Below are positions 8,271-15,904 of a stretch of 64,000 nucleotides of DNA, one piece after another. Origin of the DNA: Prevotella sp. BV3P1 (GTDB taxonomy: Bacteria > Bacteroidota > Bacteroidia > Bacteroidales > Bacteroidaceae); NCBI RefSeq assembly GCF_000479005.1, contig NZ_AWXC01000062.1, positions 1-64,000 of the forward strand, given 5' to 3'. Under the pieces are notes generated by a model that was not told the origin of the DNA, did not search any database, and saw only the letters and a program-made list of their open reading frames with translations. Within the stretch, counting starts at the first letter, position 1. The number at the start of each line of letters is the position of its first letter. Made by a program: the position numbers and the translations under genes.

Positions 8271-8777
8271 ATGTCTTCAATTTCCCCAAAAACGCATAGT
8301 CATCAACCTGCTGCTAAAGAGTTGCAGATTGAGAACCGTAAGCTTCTCCCTGAAGTTATCAAGCTGTTGGAAGAAGGGCATACGGTAACTTTGCAATTGA
8401 GAGGCTTCAGCATGCGCCCTTTCCTTGAGGACAATCGTGACAAAGCACTCCTGTCCAAGGCTAAAGACATACAAGTGGGTGATGCGGTTTTAGCAGAAAC
8501 AGCCCCTAAGCATTATGTCTTGCACCGAATCATCAAGATTCAAGGAGAAACGGTCACACTAAGAGGAGACGGAAACTTAGGCACAGAGGTTTGCCATGTC
8601 AATGACGTACATGGGTATGTGATTGGCTTTTACCGCAAAGGCCGCGCCAAACTCGATAAGACCAACGGTATCAAATGGCGCACCTATTCGCACATTTGGA
8701 CGGCTCTTTATCCCATCAGACGCTACCTGTTGGCTGCGTACAGAAGAATATGGATTCCGCTATTTGGGCCTATTTAA
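8271..8777 (+). CDS. S24/S26 family peptidase (signal-peptidase-like)
   Basis: The 168-residue product has the serine motif GFSMRPFL near residue 46 and, later, VLHRIIKIQGETVTLRGDGN, the arrangement of S26-type peptidases with a Ser-His dyad (HRI) as in SipW-like enzymes. No N-terminal membrane anchor is seen; the C-terminal 40 residues are basic and hydrophobic and could associate with the membrane. In several Bacteroidota peptide loci such proteins sit beside PqqD-like and kinase genes, so cleavage of a modified peptide is a plausible but unproven role. The ATG at 8271 is preferred; a GTG two codons upstream is possible. Confidence 0.82.
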   Translation: MSSISPKTHSHQPAAKELQIENRKLLPEVIKLLEEGHTVTLQLRGFSMRPFLEDNRDKALLSKAKDIQVGDAVLAETAPKHYVLHRIIKIQGETVTLRGDGNLGTEVCHVNDVHGYVIGFYRKGRAKLDKTNGIKWRTYSHIWTALYPIRRYLLAAYRRIWIPLFGPI

Positions 8778-8799
8778 TCAGAAAACAATAATAAATAAT

Positions 8800-9066
8800 A
8801 TGAAAGCAAAAACAGGATTCAATCTACGCAACGTTTGTGGTGAGCAAGTCATCGTTGCAGAAGGTAGAGAAAACATCGACTTCAGTAATATCATATCCAT
8901 GAATGAAACCTCAGCTTACTTGTGGAATGCCATTCAGGACAAAGATTTTACCGTTGACGATTTGGTAAAATTGCTTATGCAAGAGTATGATGTAGACGAA
9001 CAGACGGCTCGCAAAGACGCACAAGTCTTGGCCAACCAATGGCTCGAAGCTGGAATTTGCGAATAG
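8800..9066 (+). CDS. PqqD-like peptide-binding protein
   Basis: The 88-residue protein has the small winged-helix layout of PqqD, the RiPP recognition element that binds leader peptides. It has an N-terminal beta section (GFNLRNVCGEQVIVAEG), a short NIISMNETSAYLWNAI helix segment, and a C-terminal DDLVKLLMQEYDVDEQTA helix pair. The ATG at 8800 gives the family length; upstream codons would overlap the peptidase gene. It follows the peptidase stop by 22 nt. No radical SAM enzyme, cyclase, transporter or obvious precursor peptide accompanies the three genes in this window. Confidence 0.85.
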   Translation: MKAKTGFNLRNVCGEQVIVAEGRENIDFSNIISMNETSAYLWNAIQDKDFTVDDLVKLLMQEYDVDEQTARKDAQVLANQWLEAGICE

Positions 9067-9090
9067 TTCATTCTCTCTCATCTATTAACC

Positions 9091-9140
9091 AGTAACGCCA
9101 TGGCGATAAGACAAATGTCTATGCCATGGCGTTACTGTTT
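9091..9140 (+). terminator. Hairpin between pqqD-like gene and DPP IV
   Basis: Two perfectly complementary 14-base arms (9091-9104 and 9123-9136) form a strong stem closing the plus-strand cluster. The trailing T run is short (GTTT). It lies between convergent genes and may serve both. Confidence 0.65.
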
Positions 9141-9173
9141 ACAAACGTTCAATCAACAGACCACCCGATTGGG

Positions 9174-11378
9174 TTATTTCAGTTCGTCAATAAAGAAGTT
9201 TGCTATCTGCCGCATCAAGTGATTGCGGGTGTTACCGCCATAAATACTATGATTGCGATTGGTATAATAAATCTCTTTAAAGTCTTTGTCTGCCTGAACC
9301 AACGCCTCTGCATACTCAAATGTGTTTTGCGGATGCACGTTATCATCGGCCAAACCATGACAAATCAATAAGGCACCGTGCAGCTGCATCGCCCGCTCTA
9401 TCGGGTTAACGGCATATCCATCGGGATTTTCTTTAGGTGTTCGCATGTATCGCTCTGTATAAACCGTGTCATAAAACTTCCAATTGGTAGGAGGCGCTAC
9501 GGCAACACCAGCCTTGAACACACCACGCCCCTCGCTCATGCTCATCAATGTATTGAAGCCGCCATAGCTCCATCCCCAGATGCCAATGCGATTCTTGTCA
9601 ACGTACGACTGCTTGCCAAGCCACAGGGCTGTTTCCACCTGATCTTTGGATTCTAATTCTCCTAACCGCTGATAAACCACTTTCTCAAACTCAGAACCTC
9701 TGCCGCCAGTACCTCTGCCATCAACACAAACAACAATGAAACCCTGTTGTGCCAGGTAATAATCAAAAGCACCTCCCTGCCCCATGGAACCCGCATTCCA
9801 GGAGTTGGTCACTTGTTGGCTGCCCGGTCCGCTATACTGAAAGAGGATAACCGGATATTGTTTAGAAGCATTGAATTGAGCTGGCTTCACCATCCATCCA
9901 TCCAACTTTACGCCTTCAGACGTGGTGAAAGAAAATGTTTCCTTGGGTGTCCAACCGTAGTTCGCTATTTTTTTCCGCAATGACGCGTTGTCAATCAGCG
10001 TGGACATCACCTTTCCTTTTCTGTCCCGAACGGTGTACACATACGGATGATCGTAATCGCTCCATGTATTGATGAAATACTGATAGTCGCCAGAGAACTG
10101 CGCAACGTTCCAACCCTGCTGTTGCGTCAGTCGATCGGTCTTACCGTTCTTATGCGAAACATAAATCTGACGGTCGTGTGCATTCAGTGCGGCAGCCTGA
10201 TAGAAAACATCGCCGGTCTTTTCGTCGTAGCCATACCAGGCTGTAATGTCGTAGGAACCATCCCCGATGGTTCTAATCATCTGACCGTTCATGTTATACA
10301 AATATCCTTTCATGTACCCGTCCCGATCGCTGGGCAGCAGGATGCTGTTCTCACCAATGATGACACCTTCCATAGCCTCTTCCTTGACATACTTCGGAAC
10401 ACGCTCCTTGATCAACAGCGTAGCCACGGTACTCGATGGGTTAACGGCATACAAATGCATTTCGTCCTGATGGCGATTCAAGGTGTAAACGATAATCTTG
10501 TTGGGATCAGTCGTTGGCTTGATGCGGGGAACATAACCATCAGCATCCAACGGAACCTGCAACTGGCGGGTTTGATGACTCTTCACATCATAGCTCCACA
10601 CCGTCACCTTTGAATTGTCCTGACCAGCCTTTGGATATTTATAAGTATATAGTCCCGGGTAATCAGCATATTGAGGCTGCTCGGGTTGCAAGCCCTTGAA
10701 AAGCTGCAAGGCATAACTCTTCACTTTAGACTCGTCGTATTTAATCCAACAGATCTTGGTTCCGTCGGCGTTGAAGCAGAACGAAAGATTGTGTCCAAAC
10801 TCTTCTTCATTCACCCAATCAGGCACTCCATTGATGATTTCGTTAAACTTACCATCTTTCGTGACCTGACTTTCGGCGTTGTCGTACAAGAGTTTAATGA
10901 GATGGATGTTATTGTCGCGCACGAAAGCAATCTGCCTACTGTCTGCCGACCACACCGGAACCTGCTGCGGTCCTCCCTCCGAAAGGGGTTCCAACTTCGT
11001 ACTGGCAATGGTATAGATATAATATTGTGCCTTGAACGAACGGCGATAAATACGTTCGGTCTTAGTCTGGATGAGCATTTTCGCACCGTCCGGCGAGAGG
11101 ATGTACCCGTCGAACGAATCGATTTTCGAACCCATCGTATGGTTCACGTCAAACAGCACGGCTGTCTGCTTCCCCGTCTTGAACGAGTACCTGACAACAC
11201 GTTTGCCGTCTTTGCTGATTCTTGCATACTGGTCGGTACCCGCTATGGGTTTGATTCCGCTCAAACGCTCTGCCGCAAAGGCACCATCTTGGATGGCTTT
11301 CAGCGTGATTCGTTCGGCCGAATGGATGGTTGAGGTTGCCATAAACAATGCTATAATCCCTAAAATAATCTTCTTCAT
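9174..11378 (-). CDS. Dipeptidyl peptidase IV, S9B family
   Basis: The 734-residue product is an exported serine exopeptidase that removes X-Pro dipeptides. A signal peptide (MKKIILGIIALFMATSTIHS) opens it; frames reaching upstream to 11573 are rejected because the promoter lies at 11408-11439. The N-terminal beta-propeller holds the DWVNEEEF motif that binds the substrate amino terminus. The C-terminal alpha/beta-hydrolase carries GWSYGG with Ser604, Asp in LADDNVH (678/679) and His710 in NHSIYGG. Together with the DPP5-like gene at the right end and the POT carrier, it suggests peptide-based nutrition. Divergent to a radical SAM gene. Confidence 0.94.
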   Translation of the reverse strand: MKKIILGIIALFMATSTIHSAERITLKAIQDGAFAAERLSGIKPIAGTDQYARISKDGKRVVRYSFKTGKQTAVLFDVNHTMGSKIDSFDGYILSPDGAKMLIQTKTERIYRRSFKAQYYIYTIASTKLEPLSEGGPQQVPVWSADSRQIAFVRDNNIHLIKLLYDNAESQVTKDGKFNEIINGVPDWVNEEEFGHNLSFCFNADGTKICWIKYDESKVKSYALQLFKGLQPEQPQYADYPGLYTYKYPKAGQDNSKVTVWSYDVKSHQTRQLQVPLDADGYVPRIKPTTDPNKIIVYTLNRHQDEMHLYAVNPSSTVATLLIKERVPKYVKEEAMEGVIIGENSILLPSDRDGYMKGYLYNMNGQMIRTIGDGSYDITAWYGYDEKTGDVFYQAAALNAHDRQIYVSHKNGKTDRLTQQQGWNVAQFSGDYQYFINTWSDYDHPYVYTVRDRKGKVMSTLIDNASLRKKIANYGWTPKETFSFTTSEGVKLDGWMVKPAQFNASKQYPVILFQYSGPGSQQVTNSWNAGSMGQGGAFDYYLAQQGFIVVCVDGRGTGGRGSEFEKVVYQRLGELESKDQVETALWLGKQSYVDKNRIGIWGWSYGGFNTLMSMSEGRGVFKAGVAVAPPTNWKFYDTVYTERYMRTPKENPDGYAVNPIERAMQLHGALLICHGLADDNVHPQNTFEYAEALVQADKDFKEIYYTNRNHSIYGGNTRNHLMRQIANFFIDELK

Positions 11379-11403
11379 TCTGCTTGATTTCTTAATGCTA
11401 ATG

Positions 11404-11435
11404 ATTGCAAAGATAGGCAATTTTGCGTATTTTTG
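11404..11435 (+). promoter_or_regulatory. Promoter for the radical SAM gene, interleaved with the dpp4 promoter
   Basis: ATTG (11404-11407), a 20-nt spacer and TATTTTTG (11428-11435) fit the consensus. The start of transcription would fall at about 11441-11443, essentially on the ATG at 11443, so the mRNA may be leaderless. Confidence 0.65.
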
Positions 11436-11439
11436 CAAG
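11408..11439 (-). promoter_or_regulatory. Promoter for dpp4, interleaved with the opposite promoter
   Basis: On the minus strand CTTG (11439-11436), a 20-nt spacer and TATCTTTG (11415-11408) fit the consensus. Its -7 box abuts the -33 box of the plus-strand promoter and vice versa, so both share the same 36 bp. The dpp4 leader would be about 23 nt. Confidence 0.65.
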
Positions 11440-11442
11440 TGA

Positions 11443-12384
11443 ATGAAACAATTATATCGTGACTTTGGCTCGTGGATTCGCACGTATTTTGATGGTCCGG
11501 TGCAGAAGATTTCCGTTGACGCGGGCTTTACCTGCCCTAATCGGGACGGCAAACTGTCAACAGGCGGCTGCATTTACTGTGACAACCGAGCGTTCAATCC
11601 CTCTTATTGCAACCCCAGGAAGAACATTCAAGAACAGTTGGAAGATGGAAAGGCGTTCTTCTCGCGCAAGTATCACGGCATGAAATACCTCGCTTACTTC
11701 CAAGCTTACACCAATTCTTACGCTTCTATCGAATCACTCAAGCGCATGTATGAGGAGGCTTTGCAGGTGGAAGACGTGGTGGGCATCGTCATAGGAACCC
11801 GTCCCGACTGCATGAGCGACCAACTGTTGGACTATTTGGAACAACTGAACAAGCAGACTTTTCTCTTAATAGAATATGGTGTAGAGACGACCAACAACGA
11901 CACGTTGCAGCGCATTCACCGAGGACACACCTTTGAATGCAGCAAAGCGACCATTGAAAGGACACACGGGCGGGGCATCCTGACAGGCGCACACGTCATC
12001 ATCGGACTGCCGGGCGAGTCGGCCGAAGACAGCATTGGGCAAGCTCCCATTATCTCATCGCTACCCATCGATGTGCTGAAAATTCACCAAATGCAGGTGA
12101 TACAGCACACGCAACTGGCTCAACAGTACGCTGAAGCCCCATTCCACACCTACACGGTAGACCAATATCTTGACGTCATCATCCGCTACATAGAGCGTCT
12201 TCGAAATGATTTGGTACTCGAACGCTTTGTCAGCACATCACCTGCCGACAGGGTTGTTGCACCTAAATGGGGACTGAAGCCGTATGAATGGATGAATTTG
12301 TTGACCCAAAGAATGATTGAAAGGAACACATGGCAAGGAAAGTTATGGCATCCATCCGCAAATATCACCATGGATGTTGAATGA
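11443..12384 (+). CDS. YhcC/TIGR01212-type radical SAM protein
   Basis: This 313-residue protein has the radical SAM cysteines in a family-specific spacing: Cys31 (FTCPNRDG), Cys43 and Cys46 (GGCIYCDN), which would bind a 4Fe-4S cluster. Later motifs GIVIGTRPDC and IEYGVETTNN, plus HVIIGLPGE, match the YhcC/TIGR01212 family. The family's substrate is not settled. The ATG at 11443 coincides with the predicted transcription start, so translation may begin without a leader. The next downstream gene is over 500 nt away. Confidence 0.88.
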   Translation: MKQLYRDFGSWIRTYFDGPVQKISVDAGFTCPNRDGKLSTGGCIYCDNRAFNPSYCNPRKNIQEQLEDGKAFFSRKYHGMKYLAYFQAYTNSYASIESLKRMYEEALQVEDVVGIVIGTRPDCMSDQLLDYLEQLNKQTFLLIEYGVETTNNDTLQRIHRGHTFECSKATIERTHGRGILTGAHVIIGLPGESAEDSIGQAPIISSLPIDVLKIHQMQVIQHTQLAQQYAEAPFHTYTVDQYLDVIIRYIERLRNDLVLERFVSTSPADRVVAPKWGLKPYEWMNLLTQRMIERNTWQGKLWHPSANITMDVE

Positions 12385-12914
12385 TGTTCGCAATCTTCTT
12401 CAATGCTGAATTTTCTTGACAACACCCCGCTCATATTTCGCTTGTAAACAAGCAAACGGTCAGCACGGCGCAAATAAGCGAAATATGACTCACTTTTCTA
12501 TCTCATTGAAGCACAATTTATTGCGGAGCCATCACCTAATTTCCAGACCGTTCACTACGCTTTTACGGAACAAAAGCATTGCTTTAAGAGCCTAAAGTCA
12601 TAGCTATTGTCCTTCAATGGCATGACACTTAGCACTTAAAAAGCTACATCTATCAGCATAATCTCCATGCTTTAGCACCACCGTTCGTCCTTTTTTCCCA
12701 AAAAACGAGCATTCTTACTCCCTGTTGGCCTATTGATTTTTTCTATTTGGAGATTTTTCAAAGGTAGTTTTTTGTTTATTTTATTGGACAAATACAGAAA
12801 ACTCAAAGAAAAGAGCAACGTACAAAGGATATATCATATATTTTGCTTATCTTCGTAACATCAATATTCATCGCACGCTCGGGCATAGACCCGAATGTTT
12901 AAAACAATACAGAT
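12385..12914. other. Gene-free stretch holding repeat copy A
   Basis: No credible gene is present. Bases 12407-12745 are a copy of the dispersed element. Further on there is a TACCTTTG -7-like box on the minus strand (12759-12766) with a TTTG 22 nt away, of unknown use. A TATCTTCG near-match (12848-12855) may drive bcp. A small hairpin TCGGG/CCCGA lies at 12879-12894 in the presumed bcp leader. Confidence 0.55.
12407..12745 (+). repeat. Dispersed non-coding element, copy A
   Basis: The head TGAATTTTCTTGACAAC (12407-12423) is identical to the other two copies. A perfect 13-bp stem (12431-12443 with 12476-12488) follows after 7 nt, with a stem sequence different from the other copies. CAAAAGCATTGCTTTAAG starts at offset 164 and CCTATTG at offset 322. 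It lies 22 nt after the radical SAM stop, in sense orientation, before bcp. Confidence 0.8.
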
Positions 12915-13364
12915 ATGAAGATAGGAGACAAGGCGCCCGAGATATTGGGACGCGACCAAGACGGTAATGAAATGAAGTTGGATGACTTCAAAGGCAAGAA
13001 GTTGGTGCTGTATTTCTACCCAAAAGACAGCACGCCCGGATGTACTACAGAAGCTTGTAACCTGCGCGACAACTATGAACGCTTTTTAGCCCAAGGCTAT
13101 GCAGTGGTAGGCGTTAGCGTGCAGGACGAGAAATCGCACAAGAAGTTCATTGAGAAGCACCAGCTACCCTTCCCGCTGATTGCCGACACGGAAAAGACAC
13201 TCAACAACGCTTTTGGTGTTTGGGGCGAGAAAAGCATGTATGGAAGAAAGTACATGGGAACCTTCCGCACCACCTTCATCATTGATGAGGAAGGAAAGAT
13301 AGAGCGCATCATCACGCCGAAAGAAATCAAGGTAAAGGAACACGCCCAGCAGATACTCGGTTAA
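12915..13364 (+). CDS. bcp: Thioredoxin-dependent thiol peroxidase (Bcp/PrxQ)
   Basis: The 149-residue protein reduces hydrogen and organic peroxides in the cytoplasm. The peroxidatic Cys43 sits in YPKDSTPGCTTEAC and the resolving Cys48 five residues on, the PrxQ arrangement of E. coli Bcp. The length is typical. It ends 23 nt before the convergent UpxY-like gene with little room for a terminator. Its leader contains a short hairpin, and the upstream region holds repeat copy A. Confidence 0.94.
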   Translation: MKIGDKAPEILGRDQDGNEMKLDDFKGKKLVLYFYPKDSTPGCTTEACNLRDNYERFLAQGYAVVGVSVQDEKSHKKFIEKHQLPFPLIADTEKTLNNAFGVWGEKSMYGRKYMGTFRTTFIIDEEGKIERIITPKEIKVKEHAQQILG

Positions 13365-13387
13365 TGCTGGATTAATTTGTGGTTTCA

Positions 13388-13990
13388 TCAAGGCTGCAAA
13401 GGCTTGCAACACCAGCGGGCCACCTTCAACATCACGCCCATACAGGGTATCTCCTTCAAGAGAAAATACTTTTTGTTGCTGCGGACCAACCTGCCGCTCA
13501 AGCCTTTCAGAGGGCCATACTTGACATAAACAGGAGTGCCTGGCTTTAATTTTGCTTGCTCCTCGCTTAAGAATTTACGCATGGCAATCTCGGGATTGCA
13601 CATGGCTTGGAACTCAAACATCTGCTTGGCCGGAATCTCATAATACCGACTGTCATCCTTGCTTTTGCGGATGACAGACGATTTGAAGGGTGCCTCTGTC
13701 AGCAACTGCTGTATTTTCTTTTCGGGTTGGCTTTTCTTGATGAATACCAAATTTCGAACGACAGGCCGCAGTTGTTGACGGATGTGATGGTCTTTGTCCT
13801 CAACGTCCACATACTCCATCGGTATAAAATACGGCAAGTGCTGCTCATCCAGATAATCCATCACCAACTGAGGCTTTGACATGAATAGCCTCGCGGCAAA
13901 CCATGGTGCCGTATCTTCTTCACTCTGCTGAGGCAAGATGGAAACTGATGACGCATTTTCCCCCGGTTGACAATCTGGCTTGCTTTCCAT
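13388..13990 (-). CDS. UpxY/NusG-like transcription antitermination protein
   Basis: The 200-residue product has an N-terminal NusG-like domain beginning at about residue 27 (APWFAARLFMSKPQLVMDYL). A C-terminal KOW segment follows (LKPGTPVYVKYGPLKGLSGR) near 150-170. Specialised NusG paralogues of this type (UpxY in Bacteroides) prevent premature termination in long polysaccharide operons. No such operon adjoins this gene. Instead it starts 2 nt after the stop of the TrpF-like gene and is clearly co-transcribed with it. I chose the ATG at 13990 because the upstream frame overlaps trpF. The target operon is unknown. Confidence 0.8.
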   Translation of the reverse strand: MESKPDCQPGENASSVSILPQQSEEDTAPWFAARLFMSKPQLVMDYLDEQHLPYFIPMEYVDVEDKDHHIRQQLRPVVRNLVFIKKSQPEKKIQQLLTEAPFKSSVIRKSKDDSRYYEIPAKQMFEFQAMCNPEIAMRKFLSEEQAKLKPGTPVYVKYGPLKGLSGRLVRSNKKYFLLKEIPCMGVMLKVARWCCKPLQP

Positions 13991-13992
13991 AA

Positions 13993-14700
13993 CTACGACC
14001 GTATTGCTTGGATAAAAGAACACAGCATCGCAACATCTTTCACGCCAGTTGATGTTTCAAAACAACGATTCAAGTTAACCCCTGCGAACAAAGGATGATT
14101 GAACTGCTTGAGGTGTTGCGCATCTTCGGGGCCAATGCTGCCTCCTAACAAGAATGGCGTAGTCCCCTCGTACTTCTCCAAGAATGACCAGTCGGGCTTT
14201 TTACCTTGGCATTTCTCTTCATCGGCAGACGGAACGAAAAGAAACAGGTCGACTACGCCCTCAAACTCTTTACACTGTTCCAAATCTTGTTGGGTCGTTA
14301 GGGACAAGGTCTTGATAATCTTGATGTTCGGTTGGATGTCTGGTTTGAGCGTGCGAAGCAGATTCTCTATCATCACCCTGCTTTCACTTCCGTTCAACTG
14401 AACGTAATCAAGACTGTAATTGTAGACGCGCGTCACGATGGTCTGCGGCATGTCGTCTGCGAACACACCCACCCGTTCAATGCGATTAGCGACAGGTTGA
14501 GGTTCCTGTTTTTGCATTCCTTTGGCCAATCGTTCTTCACTATAATCGGGTATGATGCCAGCCATGCTGCTGATCATCTCCACGTAACGAGGAGAATGGG
14601 GAATGAAGTTGAAGCCCATCATATTGATGTCTAAGGCTGACACGGCGCGAATGTTGTCGGTATCACGCATACCGCACACTTTTATATTCATTTTGTTCAT
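13993..14700 (-). CDS. trpF: TrpF-like protein, possibly non-canonical
   Basis: The 235-residue product aligns with phosphoribosylanthranilate isomerase, the TIM-barrel enzyme of tryptophan synthesis. It has KVCGMRD with catalytic Cys9, GFNFIPHSPRYV, YVQLNGSES and a phosphate-binding FLLGGSIGPED. However, the usual FLFDT/FDN strand that carries the general-acid Asp reads FLFVPSADEE, and the GGTG/GGSG loop that follows is absent (KCQGKKPDW). No other trp genes are nearby; it is coupled to an UpxY-like gene. It may be an inactive or repurposed paralogue, or the acid may be supplied by a neighbouring residue. Start could also be Met4. Confidence 0.8.
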   Translation of the reverse strand: MNKMNIKVCGMRDTDNIRAVSALDINMMGFNFIPHSPRYVEMISSMAGIIPDYSEERLAKGMQKQEPQPVANRIERVGVFADDMPQTIVTRVYNYSLDYVQLNGSESRVMIENLLRTLKPDIQPNIKIIKTLSLTTQQDLEQCKEFEGVVDLFLFVPSADEEKCQGKKPDWSFLEKYEGTTPFLLGGSIGPEDAQHLKQFNHPLFAGVNLNRCFETSTGVKDVAMLCSFIQAIRS

Positions 14701-15000
14701 TCAATGTTAAAATGATGTTGAACTCGACAAATGTACGAATTTATTTCGACAAACATCTTGAAGTGACTCATATAAATTAGATTTGGACGTTCTTACCCCA
14801 CTCGCTAAACGCCTACAGAAGACGACAATAGGCCAGAAAGAGCGTGAAATGAATCTGGTTTGAGCCGCTAAAACAGCTTTCACCTTATTATATAAGAGGC
14901 TCATGATTAAACGCCACACGAAAAAATTGATACTATAATGTAATAAAGACATAGCTGGAACGTTATGATATTAACAAAGACATTATCAAAGATATAGCCT
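14701..15000. other. Intergenic region between trpF and a small plus-strand gene
   Basis: TACATTTG on the minus strand (14735-14728) is a good -7 box for trpF, with a start of transcription about 20 nt before its ATG. A 65-codon minus-strand frame beginning MSLLYNKVKAVL (14904-14707) faintly recalls the start of HU-like proteins, but the rest does not fit. I do not call it a gene. Confidence 0.4.
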
Positions 15001-15126
15001 ATGAAATACTTTACACCGGAAGAACTGAACCCCTCGGAGGTCACGCTGAACTTGATTAGACAGTTGGCTCGTACATACAGGGTAGTAGACATTGACAACA
15101 AGAAGACATCCTATTGTCTGAATTAA
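15001..15126 (+). CDS. Small conserved-looking protein, 41 residues
   Basis: An ATG-to-TAA frame of 41 codons begins MKYFTPEELNPSEVTL, continues NLIRQLARTYRVVD and ends YCLN. It is hydrophilic with a probable amphipathic helix in the middle and no signal peptide. I recall very similar short proteins with ELNPS...IRQxAxTYR in Prevotella and Bacteroides genomes, though I cannot search to confirm. It ends 15 nt before rpe on the same strand, so it is probably cotranscribed. Function unknown. Confidence 0.65.
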   Translation: MKYFTPEELNPSEVTLNLIRQLARTYRVVDIDNKKTSYCLN

Positions 15127-15141
15127 TGCCCAAAAACGCAA

Positions 15142-15819
15142 ATGAAGAACATTCTTATTTCTCCCTCCCTCCTATCGGCTGACTTTACGAACCTCAAATC
15201 AGACGTCGAAATGATTAACCGCAGTGAGGCCGACTGGCTTCACATGGATGTCATGGATGGCGTGTTTGTGCCGAACATATCTTTTGGTTTCCCTGTCATC
15301 AGTGCCGTCTCGAAAATCTGTAAGAAGCCGCTCGACGTTCATTTGATGATTGTACAACCCGAGCGATACATCGAACAAACGGCCAAAGCTGGTGCCTACA
15401 TCATGTCCGTTCAATACGAAGCGTGCACCCATCTGCACCGTACCGTTCAGCAAATCCATGCGGCTGGCATGAAAGCCGGCGTGGTACTAAACCCTTCCAC
15501 GCCTGTTCATCTGTTGGAAGACATCATCTGTGACGTTGACTTGGTACTGCTTATGAGCGTCAACCCTGGCTTTGGTGGACAAACATTCATCGAGAACACC
15601 CTCAACAAGGTAAAGCGCCTCCGCAAACTCATGGATGAATGCGGATCTGAAGCTCTTATTGAAGTAGATGGAGGTGTACAGGGTGAAACCGCTCCGCGAC
15701 TTGTTCAAGCGGGAGCAGACGTGCTGGTAAGTGGTAGCTATGTATTCAAATCAGAGAATCCAGAGAAGACTATTAAACAATTGAAGTCACTTTCTGCAAG
15801 CCAAGAAAGTGAAGAATGA
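15142..15819 (+). CDS. rpe: Ribulose-phosphate 3-epimerase
   Basis: The 225-residue TIM-barrel enzyme interconverts ribulose-5-phosphate and xylulose-5-phosphate in the pentose phosphate pathway. Family motifs are all present: SPSLLSADF at the start, LHMDVMDGVFVPNISFG with the metal ligands, DVHLMI, the phosphate-binding VNPGFGGQTF and the EVDGGV catalytic aspartate near residue 175. Length is normal. It follows the 41-residue gene closely and ends at a bidirectional hairpin shared with the convergent ECF sigma gene. Confidence 0.96.
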   Translation: MKNILISPSLLSADFTNLKSDVEMINRSEADWLHMDVMDGVFVPNISFGFPVISAVSKICKKPLDVHLMIVQPERYIEQTAKAGAYIMSVQYEACTHLHRTVQQIHAAGMKAGVVLNPSTPVHLLEDIICDVDLVLLMSVNPGFGGQTFIENTLNKVKRLRKLMDECGSEALIEVDGGVQGETAPRLVQAGADVLVSGSYVFKSENPEKTIKQLKSLSASQESEE

Positions 15820-15844
15820 CCCTCGAGAACTTAACATAATCATG

Positions 15845-15880
15845 GAGCAAGAAGAAGACAAATTCGCATTCTTCTTGCTC
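15845..15880. terminator. Bidirectional hairpin between rpe and the ECF sigma gene
   Basis: A perfect 12-bp stem (15845-15856 with 15869-15880) lies between the convergent stops. T runs are modest on both sides. Confidence 0.65.
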
Positions 15881-15904
15881 AAATGGAGTGCATGAACGGC
15901 CTGA

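Noticed and set aside
10047..11333. Two long plus-strand frames antisense to the DPP IV gene
   Set aside because: The opposite strand encodes a complete, motif-rich peptidase and these frames have no recognisable motifs; they are codon-bias shadows.
14707..14904. 65-codon minus-strand frame beginning MSLLYNKVKAVL, reminiscent of HU-like DNA-binding proteins
   Set aside because: Only the first few residues fit; the rest lacks the HU core and the length is about half. It could be a remnant but cannot be supported.
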